From a virus: 33,239 nucleotides of DNA. Positions within the stretch are counted from its first letter, which is position 1; every line of letters starts with the position of its first letter. Below, in pieces: positions 17,023-22,592 of the stretch. The translations under genes and the position numbers were made by a program. Under the pieces are notes generated by a model. The model ran no database searches, was not told where the DNA came from, and saw only the letters and a list, made by a program, of their open reading frames with translations. The stretch lies in the IMG/VR virus record IMGVR_UViG_3300046791_000161, positions 1 to 33,239 of that record. One strand, written 5' to 3'.

Positions 17023-17433
17023 TCAGAAAGGGATATTATCTTCATAGTCAGCATATTCATCTGTCGTCGGTTGACCGCTCGGCTTAGGCGGTGGATTATC
17101 TCCGCTAGTAGCATTACCTTCAGATTTTGATCCGAGCATTTGCATTGAATTGGCAATGATACTTGTAGAATAGTGCTTAATTCCATCCTTTTCATAGGTT
17201 TGATTATCGATTTTTCCTTCCACATAAACTTTCATCCCTTTTGTAAGGTACTGTCGAGCAATATCAGCAAGCTTAGAAAAGAAAACCACGTTATGCCACG
17301 TGGTTTTCTCGTTCTTTGATCCATCTTGCCCTGTAAACTTTTCTGATGTGGCAATGCTAATTTTTACGAACTTATCTTTTTTTTCGACAAAACCAATATT
17401 GCCGATGATCATTGCTTTATTTAACCCGCTCAT
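17023..17433 (-). CDS. ssb: Single-stranded DNA-binding protein
   Basis: A 136-aa SSB. The OB-fold is clear over residues 1-105: 'LNKAMIIGNIG', 'KFVKISIATSEKF', 'EKTTWHNVVFFSKLADIARQYLTKGMKVYVEGKI', 'STSIIANSMQMLG'. A disordered Gly/Pro/Asn/Ser linker follows, then the acidic tip 'EYADYEDNIPF', which in bacterial SSBs recruits partner proteins. It coats single-stranded DNA in replication and recombination. Ribosome site TAGGGATGAT before ATG. It is downstream of the Sak4-like ATPase in the same operon, which fits the known partnership of Sak4-type annealing proteins with SSB. The leftward promoter at 18632-18660 probably drives it. Confidence 0.95.
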   Translation of the reverse strand: MSGLNKAMIIGNIGFVEKKDKFVKISIATSEKFTGQDGSKNEKTTWHNVVFFSKLADIARQYLTKGMKVYVEGKIDNQTYEKDGIKHYSTSIIANSMQMLGSKSEGNATSGDNPPPKPSGQPTTDEYADYEDNIPF

Positions 17434-17440
17434 ATCATCC

Positions 17441-17578
17441 CTATGCTAGACTGCTAGCCAACACTAAAATATTAAAGCCCACCACAATGATAAGTGGTGA
17501 GCAAACTATAGGCCATGACCAGTTTATTTTTCCTTTAACCTTAAGGGTTAAGAATACGAAAAATATAATTAAAAACAT
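17441..17578 (-). CDS. Tiny two-span membrane protein between ATPase and SSB
   Basis: A 45-aa frame with ATG overlapping the stop of the ATPase gene (TAATG) and ending eight bases before the SSB start. It has two hydrophobic segments (FLIIFFVFLTL; IVCSPLIIVVGFNILVLA) joined by 'KVKGKINWSWP'. This 'hydrophobic, LK.KG.I.WSW..V..PL' pattern recurs in tiny phage and prophage membrane proteins of unknown role. Coupling to both neighbours makes it convincing in spite of its length. It might tether replication or recombination proteins to the membrane, but that is only a guess. Confidence 0.75.
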   Translation of the reverse strand: MFLIIFFVFLTLKVKGKINWSWPIVCSPLIIVVGFNILVLASSLA

Positions 17579-18459
17579 TATGACGCCTTTTTACCTGCTA
17601 CGAATGTTAAAAACTCTACTTGTTCAGGGTTAAGGCGCTTCATAAGCTCGCGCTTTTCTCTGTCGCTGTACTCGTCGATTATTTCCTTAGCTGCGAGCAA
17701 GTCTATATCAACGCGGTGCTTTTCCAACAGTTCAAGATCTGCGTCTAGGTTGCGCGCCGGCTTGCCGCTCGTGAGCCACTCTCTAAGCGTCTCTCCCGTC
17801 TTGACCGTTACTTTCTCTACGCAACCCTCAAAAAGGCCCGTACGGTCCTTGGAAACGCTAAAATTGTGCCCCATGTCGCAATCGAAGACCGTTGTAAACT
17901 CGTATTCCATTCCATCGCGCTGAATTGGAGCCAATCCAACCTTCTTTGGGGCGGTCTTACCTCGGTCGTTAATCTCTGTAATGTAATCCTGCTTACTTCT
18001 CATTGTTACGATTAGATGCGTGTCCGAATGAACCATTTTAGATTTAAACTTTTCCTGTTCCTTTGTGATAGAGCCCCAGTTCGTATAAGAATTTCCGCCT
18101 CGGGTATCTAAAGCTGATTTCTTTTCGAGCAAACCGCCCTCACCAGCCCAAGCATGAGAAATAGAATCTATAATAATTACATCGTATTTCTCTTTTTGAC
18201 CAAGTTCTAAAGCCTTTAGATATTTATCAATTGTGTATGGGGCTTCTATTTCCAAAACGTCAAAATTAATACCAGCCGTTAATTGATGGTCAGCATATAG
18301 ATTTGAACTACCGTCCTCGGAATCAATAACAAGAATTCTACCTTCCGGACATAACCCTTTAGCCAATAATAGTGAACTCATCGTTTTACCAGCCCCAGAG
18401 GGGCCGGTAATTGCTAGTTTAATTTTAACTGATTTTCTTTGAGCTTTTTGAATCTTCAT
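17578..18459 (-). CDS. Sak4/RecA-like AAA ATPase (single-strand annealing recombinase)
   Basis: A 293-aa P-loop ATPase. Walker A 'GPSGAGKT' is at residues 19-26, a 'ILVIDSEDGSSNLYAD' strand follows, and Walker B 'YDVIIIDSISHAW' lies near residue 95. The body 'GSITKEQEKFKSKMVHSDTHLIVTMRSKQDY' and 'VGLAPIQRDGMEYEFTTVFD' match phage AAA_24/Sak4-type ATPases. These shortened RecA relatives anneal single strands and are stimulated by SSB, encoded two genes downstream. The C-terminal 70 residues are helical and charged. It starts one base after the stop of a 46-aa gene. In a genome without a recognisable polymerase it is probably the main phage recombination protein. Confidence 0.88.
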   Translation of the reverse strand: MKIQKAQRKSVKIKLAITGPSGAGKTMSSLLLAKGLCPEGRILVIDSEDGSSNLYADHQLTAGINFDVLEIEAPYTIDKYLKALELGQKEKYDVIIIDSISHAWAGEGGLLEKKSALDTRGGNSYTNWGSITKEQEKFKSKMVHSDTHLIVTMRSKQDYITEINDRGKTAPKKVGLAPIQRDGMEYEFTTVFDCDMGHNFSVSKDRTGLFEGCVEKVTVKTGETLREWLTSGKPARNLDADLELLEKHRVDIDLLAAKEIIDEYSDREKRELMKRLNPEQVEFLTFVAGKKAS

Positions 18460-18460
18460 A

Positions 18461-18601
18461 TTAATATACCTCTACCCATTCGCCTGATTCATTGAATTGA
18501 AATTCAAGGGAATTTCCCTCTATTTCGCAAAATCCAATTTCGTCCTGATAAGGGCATTGAGGCAAGTAACTGTTTTGCAATTCTTCATCTTCGTTAAACA
18601 T
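18461..18601 (-). CDS. Small acidic protein, first gene of the leftward SSB operon
   Basis: A 46-aa acidic protein (MFNEDEELQNSYLPQCPYQD ... EFQFNESGEWVEVY) with two cysteines (CPYQDEIGFCEIEG) that could bind a metal. I use ATG 18601 because AAAGGAGTGAGCAAA lies just before it; a longer frame to 18670 would begin upstream of the promoter. It is the first gene after the leftward promoter, and the ATPase gene follows after one base. Function unknown. Confidence 0.65.
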   Translation of the reverse strand: MFNEDEELQNSYLPQCPYQDEIGFCEIEGNSLEFQFNESGEWVEVY

Positions 18602-18609
18602 TTTGCTCA

Positions 18610-18625
18610 CTCCTTTTGTGTTAGC
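18610..18625 (-). promoter_or_regulatory. Transcript leader shared with the second leftward operon
   Basis: Read leftward, the sequence GCTAACACAAAAGGAG begins seven bases after the -10 box, so it would be the first 16 bases of the message and includes the ribosome site. The same 16 bases occur at the same distance from the other leftward promoter (24141-24156). Confidence 0.6.
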
Positions 18626-18631
18626 CTCACC

Positions 18632-18660
18632 AGAATAGCAAATAATTATGCATGACACAA
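18632..18660 (-). promoter_or_regulatory. Leftward sigma70 promoter of the SSB operon
   Basis: Read leftward: -35 TTGTGT (18655-18660), 17-base spacer, -10 TATTCT (18632-18637) preceded by TGC, an extended -10. Start of transcription expected near 18625. The -35 overlaps the palindrome at 18652-18670. Confidence 0.7.
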
Positions 18661-18670
18661 GATTTGTCAT
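18652..18670. promoter_or_regulatory. 19-bp palindromic operator across both divergent -35 boxes
   Basis: ATGACACAAGATTTGTCAT has six perfect terminal pairs (ATGACA/TGTCAT) plus an inner pair, centred on G18661. It covers the leftward -35 (18655-18660) and the rightward -35 (18664-18669). A protein bound here would shut both promoters. The ribbon-helix-helix gene that starts 53 bases downstream is the obvious candidate binder. Confidence 0.6.
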
Positions 18671-18691
18671 TTTGTTTTTAATGTGTATAAT
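18664..18691 (+). promoter_or_regulatory. Rightward sigma70 promoter of the regulator operon
   Basis: TTGTCA (18664-18669), 16-base spacer, perfect TATAAT (18686-18691). A leader of about 25 bases holds AAAGGAG, then ATG 18723. Drives the ribbon-helix-helix gene and probably the genes after it. Confidence 0.75.
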
Positions 18692-18722
18692 AGCGTTTTG
18701 ATTAAAGGAGAATTAAATAATA

Positions 18723-18914
18723 ATGAAGCGCGGATACCATAGAGCTTCTGGCCCTTTGAGAACGTGTACAGTCACGTTTAGGGTTCCTTTTGATATAAAT
18801 GAAAAGCTCAATGAAATAGCTAGAAATCGAGGCATTAGCCGAACACAGGTTGTAGAAGAGATTTTTGACCCAGCATTTGAAAAGGTAATAAAAAATGAAA
18901 AGATCGATCAGTGA
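18723..18914 (+). CDS. Ribbon-helix-helix transcriptional regulator
   Basis: A 63-aa protein. After a basic arm (MKRGYHRASGPLR) comes the classic ribbon-helix-helix pattern: beta strand 'TCTVTFRVP', helix 1 'FDINEKLNEIARNRG', turn and helix 2 'SRTQVVEEIFDPAFEKVI'. Such proteins bind palindromic operators as dimers through the paired strands. It lies just downstream of a divergent promoter pair with a 19-bp palindrome over both -35 boxes, so autoregulation together with control of the SSB operon is likely. AAAGGAG precedes ATG by 13 bases. The last 20 bases overlap the next gene. Fold recognised by pattern; target is inferred. Confidence 0.82.
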   Translation: MKRGYHRASGPLRTCTVTFRVPFDINEKLNEIARNRGISRTQVVEEIFDPAFEKVIKNEKIDQ

Positions 18915-19308
18915 TGAATTAAGAGAGCATGTTAGGCGCCATTTAGAAAAGATAGAAAAACCTCAGATTGATGTTATTCGATCTAGTGAGGCTATTTTTG
19001 TCGGTGCTTTCATGGCCGGAAATAATGTTAAAGATGCACTAGGAGATGATCGGAAACTACCAGAAGGCGCGCTATTTATTGAGGCATGCATCAATGCTAT
19101 TGGTGAATTAACCTCGCATATAGTCGAACAATCAAATGACGATGTTCATGATGAAATTTTTGCAGAAATCAAAGGTCAGGTATCAAGAGGGATGAAGGCG
19201 GGTGAAAGGCGCAAAACCCAAACAAAACAAATCCGTGTCGAATGTGACAGCAAAGAAGAGGCTGAAAAGATTGAAAGAATTTTAAATGAGATATTGAAAA
19301 AGCTTTGA
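18895..19308 (+). CDS. Hypothetical protein downstream of the regulator
   Basis: A 137-aa, helical, charged protein starting inside the regulator gene (20-base overlap, with AAAGGTAATAAAAA before ATG). It contains 'IFVGAFMAGNNVKDALGDDRKLPEGALFIEACINAIGELTSHIVEQ' and ends in an amphipathic helix 'SKEEAEKIERILNEILKKL'. Basic middle 'KAGERRKTQTKQIRVE'. I recognise no family. Coupled expression with the regulator suggests a partner or early-control role, but nothing shows it. Confidence 0.65.
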   Translation: MKRSISDELREHVRRHLEKIEKPQIDVIRSSEAIFVGAFMAGNNVKDALGDDRKLPEGALFIEACINAIGELTSHIVEQSNDDVHDEIFAEIKGQVSRGMKAGERRKTQTKQIRVECDSKEEAEKIERILNEILKKL

Positions 19309-19315
19309 CATAAAA

Positions 19316-19347
19316 AAGCCGTGGTTCCAGGGATGGAGGCACGGCTT
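19316..19347. terminator. Stable stem-loop; terminator-like on the minus strand
   Basis: AAGCCGTG (19316-19323) pairs with CACGGCTT (19340-19347); inside, TCCA pairs with TGGA around GGGA. Read leftward, the stem is followed by a run of T, like an intrinsic terminator, though no leftward gene lies to its right nearby. Read rightward it begins the leader eight bases after a stop codon. Confidence 0.5.
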
Positions 19348-19377
19348 AGTACTAACAAACAAATCGGAGTTTACTCT

Positions 19378-19404
19378 ATGAAAAACAACCACAGCTCTGG
19401 TTGA
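19378..19404 (+). CDS. Possible 8-codon minigene (leader peptide)
   Basis: CGGAG lies eight bases before ATG 19378, which opens a peptide MKNNHSSG and stops at 19402-19404. A 6-bp hairpin (CAACCA / TGGTTG, 19386-19403) covers most of it, so ribosome movement would change RNA folding. A leader-peptide role is inferred from this layout only. Confidence 0.35.
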   Translation: MKNNHSSG

Positions 19405-19496
19405 ATTTGCACTATAGACTCACATTTGATGTATTTGCAATAGATCTTTTACTTTTAGTGGTATAGGATCGCGGAAATTTTTAGTTTTAACTTCGA

Positions 19497-19544
19497 CGCT
19501 TACTTATCTGTCTACGGATTTAGCCATCCTCAGTAAAGTAAGCG
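19497..19544. repeat. 9-bp inverted repeat in the leader/origin region
   Basis: CGCTTACTT (19497-19505) and its exact complement AAGTAAGCG (19536-19544), 30 bases apart. Confidence 0.6.
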
Positions 19545-19564
19545 CCCTATCACAGGACAGCGAT

Positions 19565-19723
19565 ATGAAGCGAATTATCCAGACTCAAGAGCCTTCCGTC
19601 AATACCCCCAGAACTAACTTTTTTCAATCTTACGATCTACACTGTTTTCCTGATTTCGAATCACAGGGATGTAGTTGTGATTCGCGTATTGTTCAAAACA
19701 AGGACGTGCTCCTATGCAATTAA
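19565..19723 (+). CDS. Possible 52-aa frame coupled to the initiator-like gene
   Basis: ATG 19565 opens 52 codons (KRIIQTQEPSVNTPRTNFFQ..., four cysteines near the end) and stops ten bases into the next gene, giving a possible coupling. The ribosome site (CAGGACAGCGAT) is modest and the frame contains the 9-bp hairpin at 19657-19684. It may be chance; I report it because the overlap pattern is that of neighbouring real genes. Confidence 0.25.
   Translation: MKRIIQTQEPSVNTPRTNFFQSYDLHCFPDFESQGCSCDSRIVQNKDVLLCN
19657..19684. repeat. 9-bp hairpin just before the initiator-like gene
   Basis: CGAATCACA (19657-19665), ten-base loop, TGTGATTCG (19676-19684); perfect pairing. It ends 29 bases before the initiator-like ATG. 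Related 'ATCACAGG' also occurs at 19549, so these may be protein-binding sites. Confidence 0.6.
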
Positions 19724-20679
19724 ACTTACCTAATGTTCTTTCAGATATTTCCAAGAAAAAAGGAAGGTTACCTGACAAAATTTTCCAAGATGCAAATCAA
19801 CATAAAATAATGTGGGTCAAAGCTGCCACCATCGAATGCAAACTTAGACTTAACGAGCCAGTCGTCTTAGAGGCTTTGGCATTTCTTACCGATCCCAGGA
19901 TGGGGATTGGCAAGCCGTCCATAGCCACCATCATGGAAAGAATTTTGGATAAGAAAGGAACCTATCTTTCTTATAATGCTGTCCAAGGAATACTGAAGCG
20001 CCTTGAATTTAAAGGCGCGATTGGTTCTATAGCGGGAAAATATAAGAATGGTTGGCGCGAAACTAACACATTTAAACTTATTGGCTTCGAATATAAGTTA
20101 GCAAACAATTCTCCAGATTCTGGGACAGGTATTAACCTTCTTGATCCAGTATTAACTACCATACCAAGTAATGAGATCTATAGGGATAGTGAGTCACGAA
20201 ACAAAGGTGGTAATTTTGATTTCATGATGGAAGAGAGAATTAAGGCGCTCCCCGAGTCGATAAAGATTCAAGCTAGAGAGGAAATGCTAGCTGCATTGCA
20301 AAAGCAATCAATCACATATAAGGTATCTTACCTAAACAAAATAATTGCTAGACTACTTAAAAACCCACAAACCACGGGGGAACCTATGGCGACCAACAAG
20401 GCAAGTTTTTTTGAAAATGCATTAGAAGCCCAAACCTCAAGAGAAAAGGCTGTAGCGCTCGCCACAGAGCGAATGAAGGCAGAAGGATGCTTTTATCCTA
20501 TCCATACAACACAAGCCGCTGGAGATTATTTGGATGAGTTAAATGCTTATGGAGCAAAACATAGCAAATATGTGGTTGAATTTATGCGCCAACCCTCTGG
20601 CTCTAGACCGCTTGAGCTTGATAACGTGAAGCTTCTCAAGCCTGTAAACCAATGGGGAAGACCTTACTACGATGACTGA
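19714..20679 (+). CDS. Winged-helix replication-initiator-like protein
   Basis: A 321-aa protein. Residues about 30-125 look like a winged-helix DNA-binding domain: 'VVLEALAFLTDPRMGIGKPSIATIMERI' then 'TYLSYNAVQGILKRLEFKGAIGSIAGKYKNGWRETNTFKLIG', a helix-turn-helix with recognition helix and a beta wing. The C-terminal part is charged and helical and ends 'GRPYYDD'. This layout resembles phage replication proteins of the O/DnaD-like type, which bind an origin and bring in the host helicase; a transcription factor is the alternative. Supporting context: hairpin-rich region upstream, SSB and Sak4 operon nearby, no phage polymerase or helicase found. The ribosome site is weak (AAGGACGTGCTCCT). 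Next gene overlaps by eight bases. Confidence 0.6.
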   Translation: MQLNLPNVLSDISKKKGRLPDKIFQDANQHKIMWVKAATIECKLRLNEPVVLEALAFLTDPRMGIGKPSIATIMERILDKKGTYLSYNAVQGILKRLEFKGAIGSIAGKYKNGWRETNTFKLIGFEYKLANNSPDSGTGINLLDPVLTTIPSNEIYRDSESRNKGGNFDFMMEERIKALPESIKIQAREEMLAALQKQSITYKVSYLNKIIARLLKNPQTTGEPMATNKASFFENALEAQTSREKAVALATERMKAEGCFYPIHTTQAAGDYLDELNAYGAKHSKYVVEFMRQPSGSRPLELDNVKLLKPVNQWGRPYYDD

Positions 20680-20881
20680 CATAAAAGAGAATATATTTTT
20701 TGCCCTAGCAAAAATCAAATCAACATTAGGGGATAAATATTTCCAAAAAACACATAAAGAATTTGAAGCGGCATTTCTTAGAACTGGAGATAGCAAAAGC
20801 AAAGATTGTTTAGATATTGGCAGAAAAATACTTAAAGACTTCGCAGATAAAATTATACCATTATCGAAGGATCGAGAATGA
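20672..20881 (+). CDS. Hypothetical small protein
   Basis: A 69-aa Lys-rich helical protein (TDIKENIFFALAKIKSTLGDKYFQKTHKEFEAAF...). It starts eight bases inside the initiator-like gene and its TGA overlaps the following ATG (ATGA). Not recognised. The chain of overlaps with an initiator-like gene makes co-expression certain in practice and a replication accessory possible. Confidence 0.65.
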   Translation: MTDIKENIFFALAKIKSTLGDKYFQKTHKEFEAAFLRTGDSKSKDCLDIGRKILKDFADKIIPLSKDRE

Positions 20882-21141
20882 ATCCAGACCGTCAAAGAAC
20901 TATCGAGCTTACGCTTAGAAAGCTTGAAGAAAGGGTTAATACCTTATTGACCAAATGTGACTCGAAAGAAGAGGCTACATTTGCAATATGCGCACTTGCA
21001 CAGGATATGATTCGAAAGTTTTATTTTTGTGTAAATACATTCATTGGGCAGCAAGAAGCTAAAGCAGCTATCAAAGTAGCGCTAGACTGCGTATTGTTAG
21101 ATTACGGAATGTCTGTGGTTATACATGAGTTCAAACAATGA
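20878..21141 (+). CDS. Hypothetical small helical protein
   Basis: An 87-aa protein (NPDRQRTIELTLRKLEERVNTL..., 'ATFAICALAQDMIRKFYFCVNTFIGQQEAKAAIKVALDCVLLDYG') predicted mostly helical with four cysteines. ATGA overlaps on both sides. Family not recognised; expressed with the initiator-like gene. Confidence 0.65.
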   Translation: MNPDRQRTIELTLRKLEERVNTLLTKCDSKEEATFAICALAQDMIRKFYFCVNTFIGQQEAKAAIKVALDCVLLDYGMSVVIHEFKQ

Positions 21142-21320
21142 ACATCACAAAGCTCACCATGAGCGAAGAGTATCATTCAGTTTACGAATCCTGTATTACC
21201 TTTATGATGGATGCTTTGACAGAATATGTGCGCTGTATACCAATCAGGATTGATGAGATTGAGATTGAGAAAGATTTGCGTAAAATATTGATGAAGAATA
21301 TTTTAATTGAAAACGAATGA
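21138..21320 (+). CDS. Hypothetical small acidic protein
   Basis: A 60-aa protein (NITKLTMSEEYHSVYESCITFMMDALTEYVRCIPIRID..., ending IENE). ATGA overlap with the previous gene. It closes the coupled set that starts at the initiator-like gene; a structured 167-base gap follows. Not recognised. Confidence 0.6.
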   Translation: MNITKLTMSEEYHSVYESCITFMMDALTEYVRCIPIRIDEIEIEKDLRKILMKNILIENE

Positions 21321-21386
21321 TAGAGTTTTAAGAAAGTTAATGCTGAAGGCTTTTATACGTACATGCTTAGCTAGAAAAAAGGTAAG

Positions 21387-21452
21387 GTGCGCTATTGAGG
21401 GATGCAGCATTAGGACTCTTTCAACTGACTTAATGCGTACTCAATAGCGCAC
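21387..21452. repeat. Perfect 13-bp inverted repeat with nested 6-bp stem
   Basis: GTGCGCTATTGAG (21387-21399) and its exact complement CTCAATAGCGCAC (21440-21452) enclose 40 bases, inside which GCATTA (21407-21412) pairs with TAATGC (21431-21436). No T-run follows on either strand, so it is not a plain terminator. It lies in the 167-base gap before the gene at 21488 and 36 bases before its ATG. A structured RNA or a protein-binding cruciform are both possible. Confidence 0.75.
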
Positions 21453-21487
21453 ATGGAAATATAACACAAGGATAGGTGGAATCAACG

Positions 21488-21691
21488 ATGAGCCTTAGAA
21501 CGCAAAGACTATTAAGTGCTATGAAAGGGATTGAAGAAGATCTAAGGTATCACATCAGGCCCTGTGATGGCGTCTCAGAGAAGCTGAGCGACGATAGCTA
21601 TATCGAATTTCTAGAAGAGGTTATTGATTTATGCATGGTTATTACAAGAACATGCGATAAGCTGATTGATAATTATGAGGATAAAACATGA
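21488..21691 (+). CDS. Hypothetical small acidic protein
   Basis: A 67-aa helical, acidic protein (SLRTQRLLSAMKGIEEDLRYHIRPCDGVSEKLSDDSYIEFLEEV...). I use ATG 21488 with AGGTGG eight bases upstream; an in-frame GTG at 21476 would lie inside that ribosome site. Its TGA overlaps the next ATG (ATGA). Preceded by the 13-bp nested hairpin, which may control it. Function unknown. Confidence 0.6.
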   Translation: MSLRTQRLLSAMKGIEEDLRYHIRPCDGVSEKLSDDSYIEFLEEVIDLCMVITRTCDKLIDNYEDKT

Positions 21692-21849
21692 GTTATTCTG
21701 AAATGTTTTTATTATTTTCTGTTACATGTGTGGCTGTTTTATATTTTCGAGCCATATATTTAAAAAATCCAGTTGTACAAATGCCCATAGTTAAATACGG
21801 GCTTCCTTTGCTGACCTTTCTTTTGATAACGCCGATACTTATTGGTTAG
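21688..21849 (+). CDS. Small two-span membrane protein
   Basis: A 53-aa protein with two hydrophobic segments (MFLLFSVTCVAVLYFRAIYL; YGLPLLTFLLITPILIG) around a short 'KNPVVQMPIVK' loop. It overlaps the previous gene by ATGA and its last 11 bases overlap the end of the opposing leftward operon. Size and topology would fit a class II holin, but the same is true of many phage membrane micro-proteins and there is no endolysin next to it. Confidence 0.65.
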   Translation: MSYSEMFLLFSVTCVAVLYFRAIYLKNPVVQMPIVKYGLPLLTFLLITPILIG

Positions 21850-22018
21850 GATCGTAAGGGTGATTGTGCTCCCAGGCCCATTCGCCTAGGTTGTGACCCC
21901 ATTCATTGCAGACTTCATGATTCTCGTGAATTATTTTAGGCAGCGTTATGATTGTGATAATTGCTATTAAAGCCGGTAAAAATCCGCCTGAAACTTCATT
22001 TATCTCTATTTTGTTCAT
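21839..22018 (-). CDS. Small peptide with double-glycine (bacteriocin-like) leader motif
   Basis: A 59-aa peptide. The N-terminus MNKIEINEVSGG matches the 'E-(L/I)-x-x-V-S-G-G' end of double-glycine leaders cleaved by peptidase-containing ABC exporters in class II bacteriocins and microcins. After GG comes a hydrophobic stretch (FLPALIAIITIITLPKII), then a His/Trp/Asn-rich tail (HENHEVCNEWGHNLGEWAWE...). ATG 22018 gives a 12-residue leader, shorter than usual; an in-frame GTG at 22045 would make it 21. It overlaps the upstream gene by 23 bases. No exporter or immunity gene is recognised here. It may equally be a small membrane protein whose start matches the motif by chance. Confidence 0.5.
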   Translation of the reverse strand: MNKIEINEVSGGFLPALIAIITIITLPKIIHENHEVCNEWGHNLGEWAWEHNHPYDPNQ

Positions 22019-22196
22019 TAATCTCACAAATATCCCTCTCGTCACATTTACAAAAAAATAAATTTCTTACTGTATCTCTAATCTCATCTTCATCAAATTC
22101 AATGCCAACATCTTTTATTTGTCTTAGCAAGATCTCCTGAACCATTACAACGACTAAAGCCTTTGTTATCATTTTTGTTTCTAGTAAGTCATTCAT
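21996..22196 (-). CDS. Hypothetical small protein
   Basis: A 66-aa protein with a hydrophobic helix near the start (ITKALVVVMVQEILL), an acidic middle (GIEFDEDEIRDTV) and 'FFCKCDERDICEIN' with three cysteines near the end. Its ribosome site is weak (AATAAAGT before ATG); GGAG is 33 bases away, beyond a palindrome. Unknown function. Confidence 0.55.
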   Translation of the reverse strand: MNDLLETKMITKALVVVMVQEILLRQIKDVGIEFDEDEIRDTVRNLFFCKCDERDICEINEQNRDK

Positions 22197-22205
22197 ACTT
22201 TATTA

Positions 22206-22224
22206 CGTAATATGTAATATTACG
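22206..22224. repeat. Perfect 8-bp palindrome with 3-base centre
   Basis: CGTAATAT-gta-ATATTACG. It lies between a GGAG (22230-22233, read leftward) and the ATG at 22196. It could be an operator or an mRNA hairpin that brings ribosome site and start closer. Confidence 0.55.
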
Positions 22225-22293
22225 ATATTCTCCTATAATTTAGACAAATAGATCATGAGTTTTATTACTTGCGATAATCAACGTTATCGAAAG

Positions 22294-22479
22294 TTAAATT
22301 ATTGAAAGAACTTTCACTTCTGTACCGACCCAAGTGCCGTCATCTTTTGGATGAAGTATGTATTGTGTTTCTCTTCTCACATTTATGACAACCCCACATT
22401 CACCGTCACCATCGTGACAAAAAATCTCTTCATCATCAGGATACTTTTTGAGTAATTCTTGTAACTCTTTGTTGGTCAT
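22294..22479 (-). CDS. Small 'MTNKELQELLKKYPDD' family protein, copy 1
   Basis: A 61-aa protein beginning TNKELQELLKKYPDDEEIF, then 'GDGECGVVINVRRETQYILHP'. The N-terminal 'EL...LKKYP.D..I' helix-plus-strand pattern is widespread in tiny phage proteins. Two further copies lie in the same operon (22577-22768 and 23025-23216), so this is a local paralogue family. Its ATG overlaps the end of an unusual frame upstream by four bases. Function unknown. Confidence 0.7.
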   Translation of the reverse strand: MTNKELQELLKKYPDDEEIFCHDGDGECGVVINVRRETQYILHPKDDGTWVGTEVKVLSII

Positions 22480-22592
22480 TCTTGTTTTTCTCTTTCTGTT
22501 TCCAATTTTATAAACTCACTTTCTATATGCCACGGGCATTTATAAATGCTTGCTTTGCAAATGTTATCGATAGTAATTAATAGTAAATTTTT
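22476..22592 (-). pseudogene. Open frame without ATG (broken gene or unusual start)
   Basis: A 38-codon frame runs leftward from 22592 to TGA 22476 and contains 'DNICKASIYKCPWHIESEF' followed by a charged helix. The TGA overlaps the next ATG (ATGA), the same coupling as between real genes of this operon, and the amino-acid pattern looks like a true protein. It has no ATG, GTG or TTG in a suitable place near its left-in start. Either it uses a rare ATT-type start, or a base loss removed its beginning; in another frame ATG 22596 opens ten codons over the same bases. Confidence 0.4.

Larger units (their letters stand above)
19309..19713. other. 405-base hairpin-rich intergenic region before the initiator-like gene (candidate origin or RNA leader)
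   Basis: No gene longer than 52 codons fits here. It holds, in order: an 8-bp stem with a nested 4-bp stem (19316-19347), an 8-codon minigene with a strong ribosome site (19378-19404), two related short motifs (TTTGCACTATAGA at 19406, TTTGCAATAGA at 19432), a 9-bp inverted repeat (19497-19505 with 19536-19544), and a 9-bp hairpin with a 10-base loop (19657-19684). Such density just upstream of a winged-helix initiator-like gene suggests a replication origin, a regulatory RNA leader, or both. Confidence 0.5.

Noticed and set aside
16968-17225. An 85-codon minus-strand frame overlapping SSB
   Set aside because: SSB in the other frame is unambiguous; this frame has no recognisable content.
19406-19425. 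CACTATAG within the leader, as in the core of a T7 RNA polymerase promoter
   Set aside because: Only the eight core bases match, the rest does not, no other copies were noticed, and no phage RNA polymerase gene is present.
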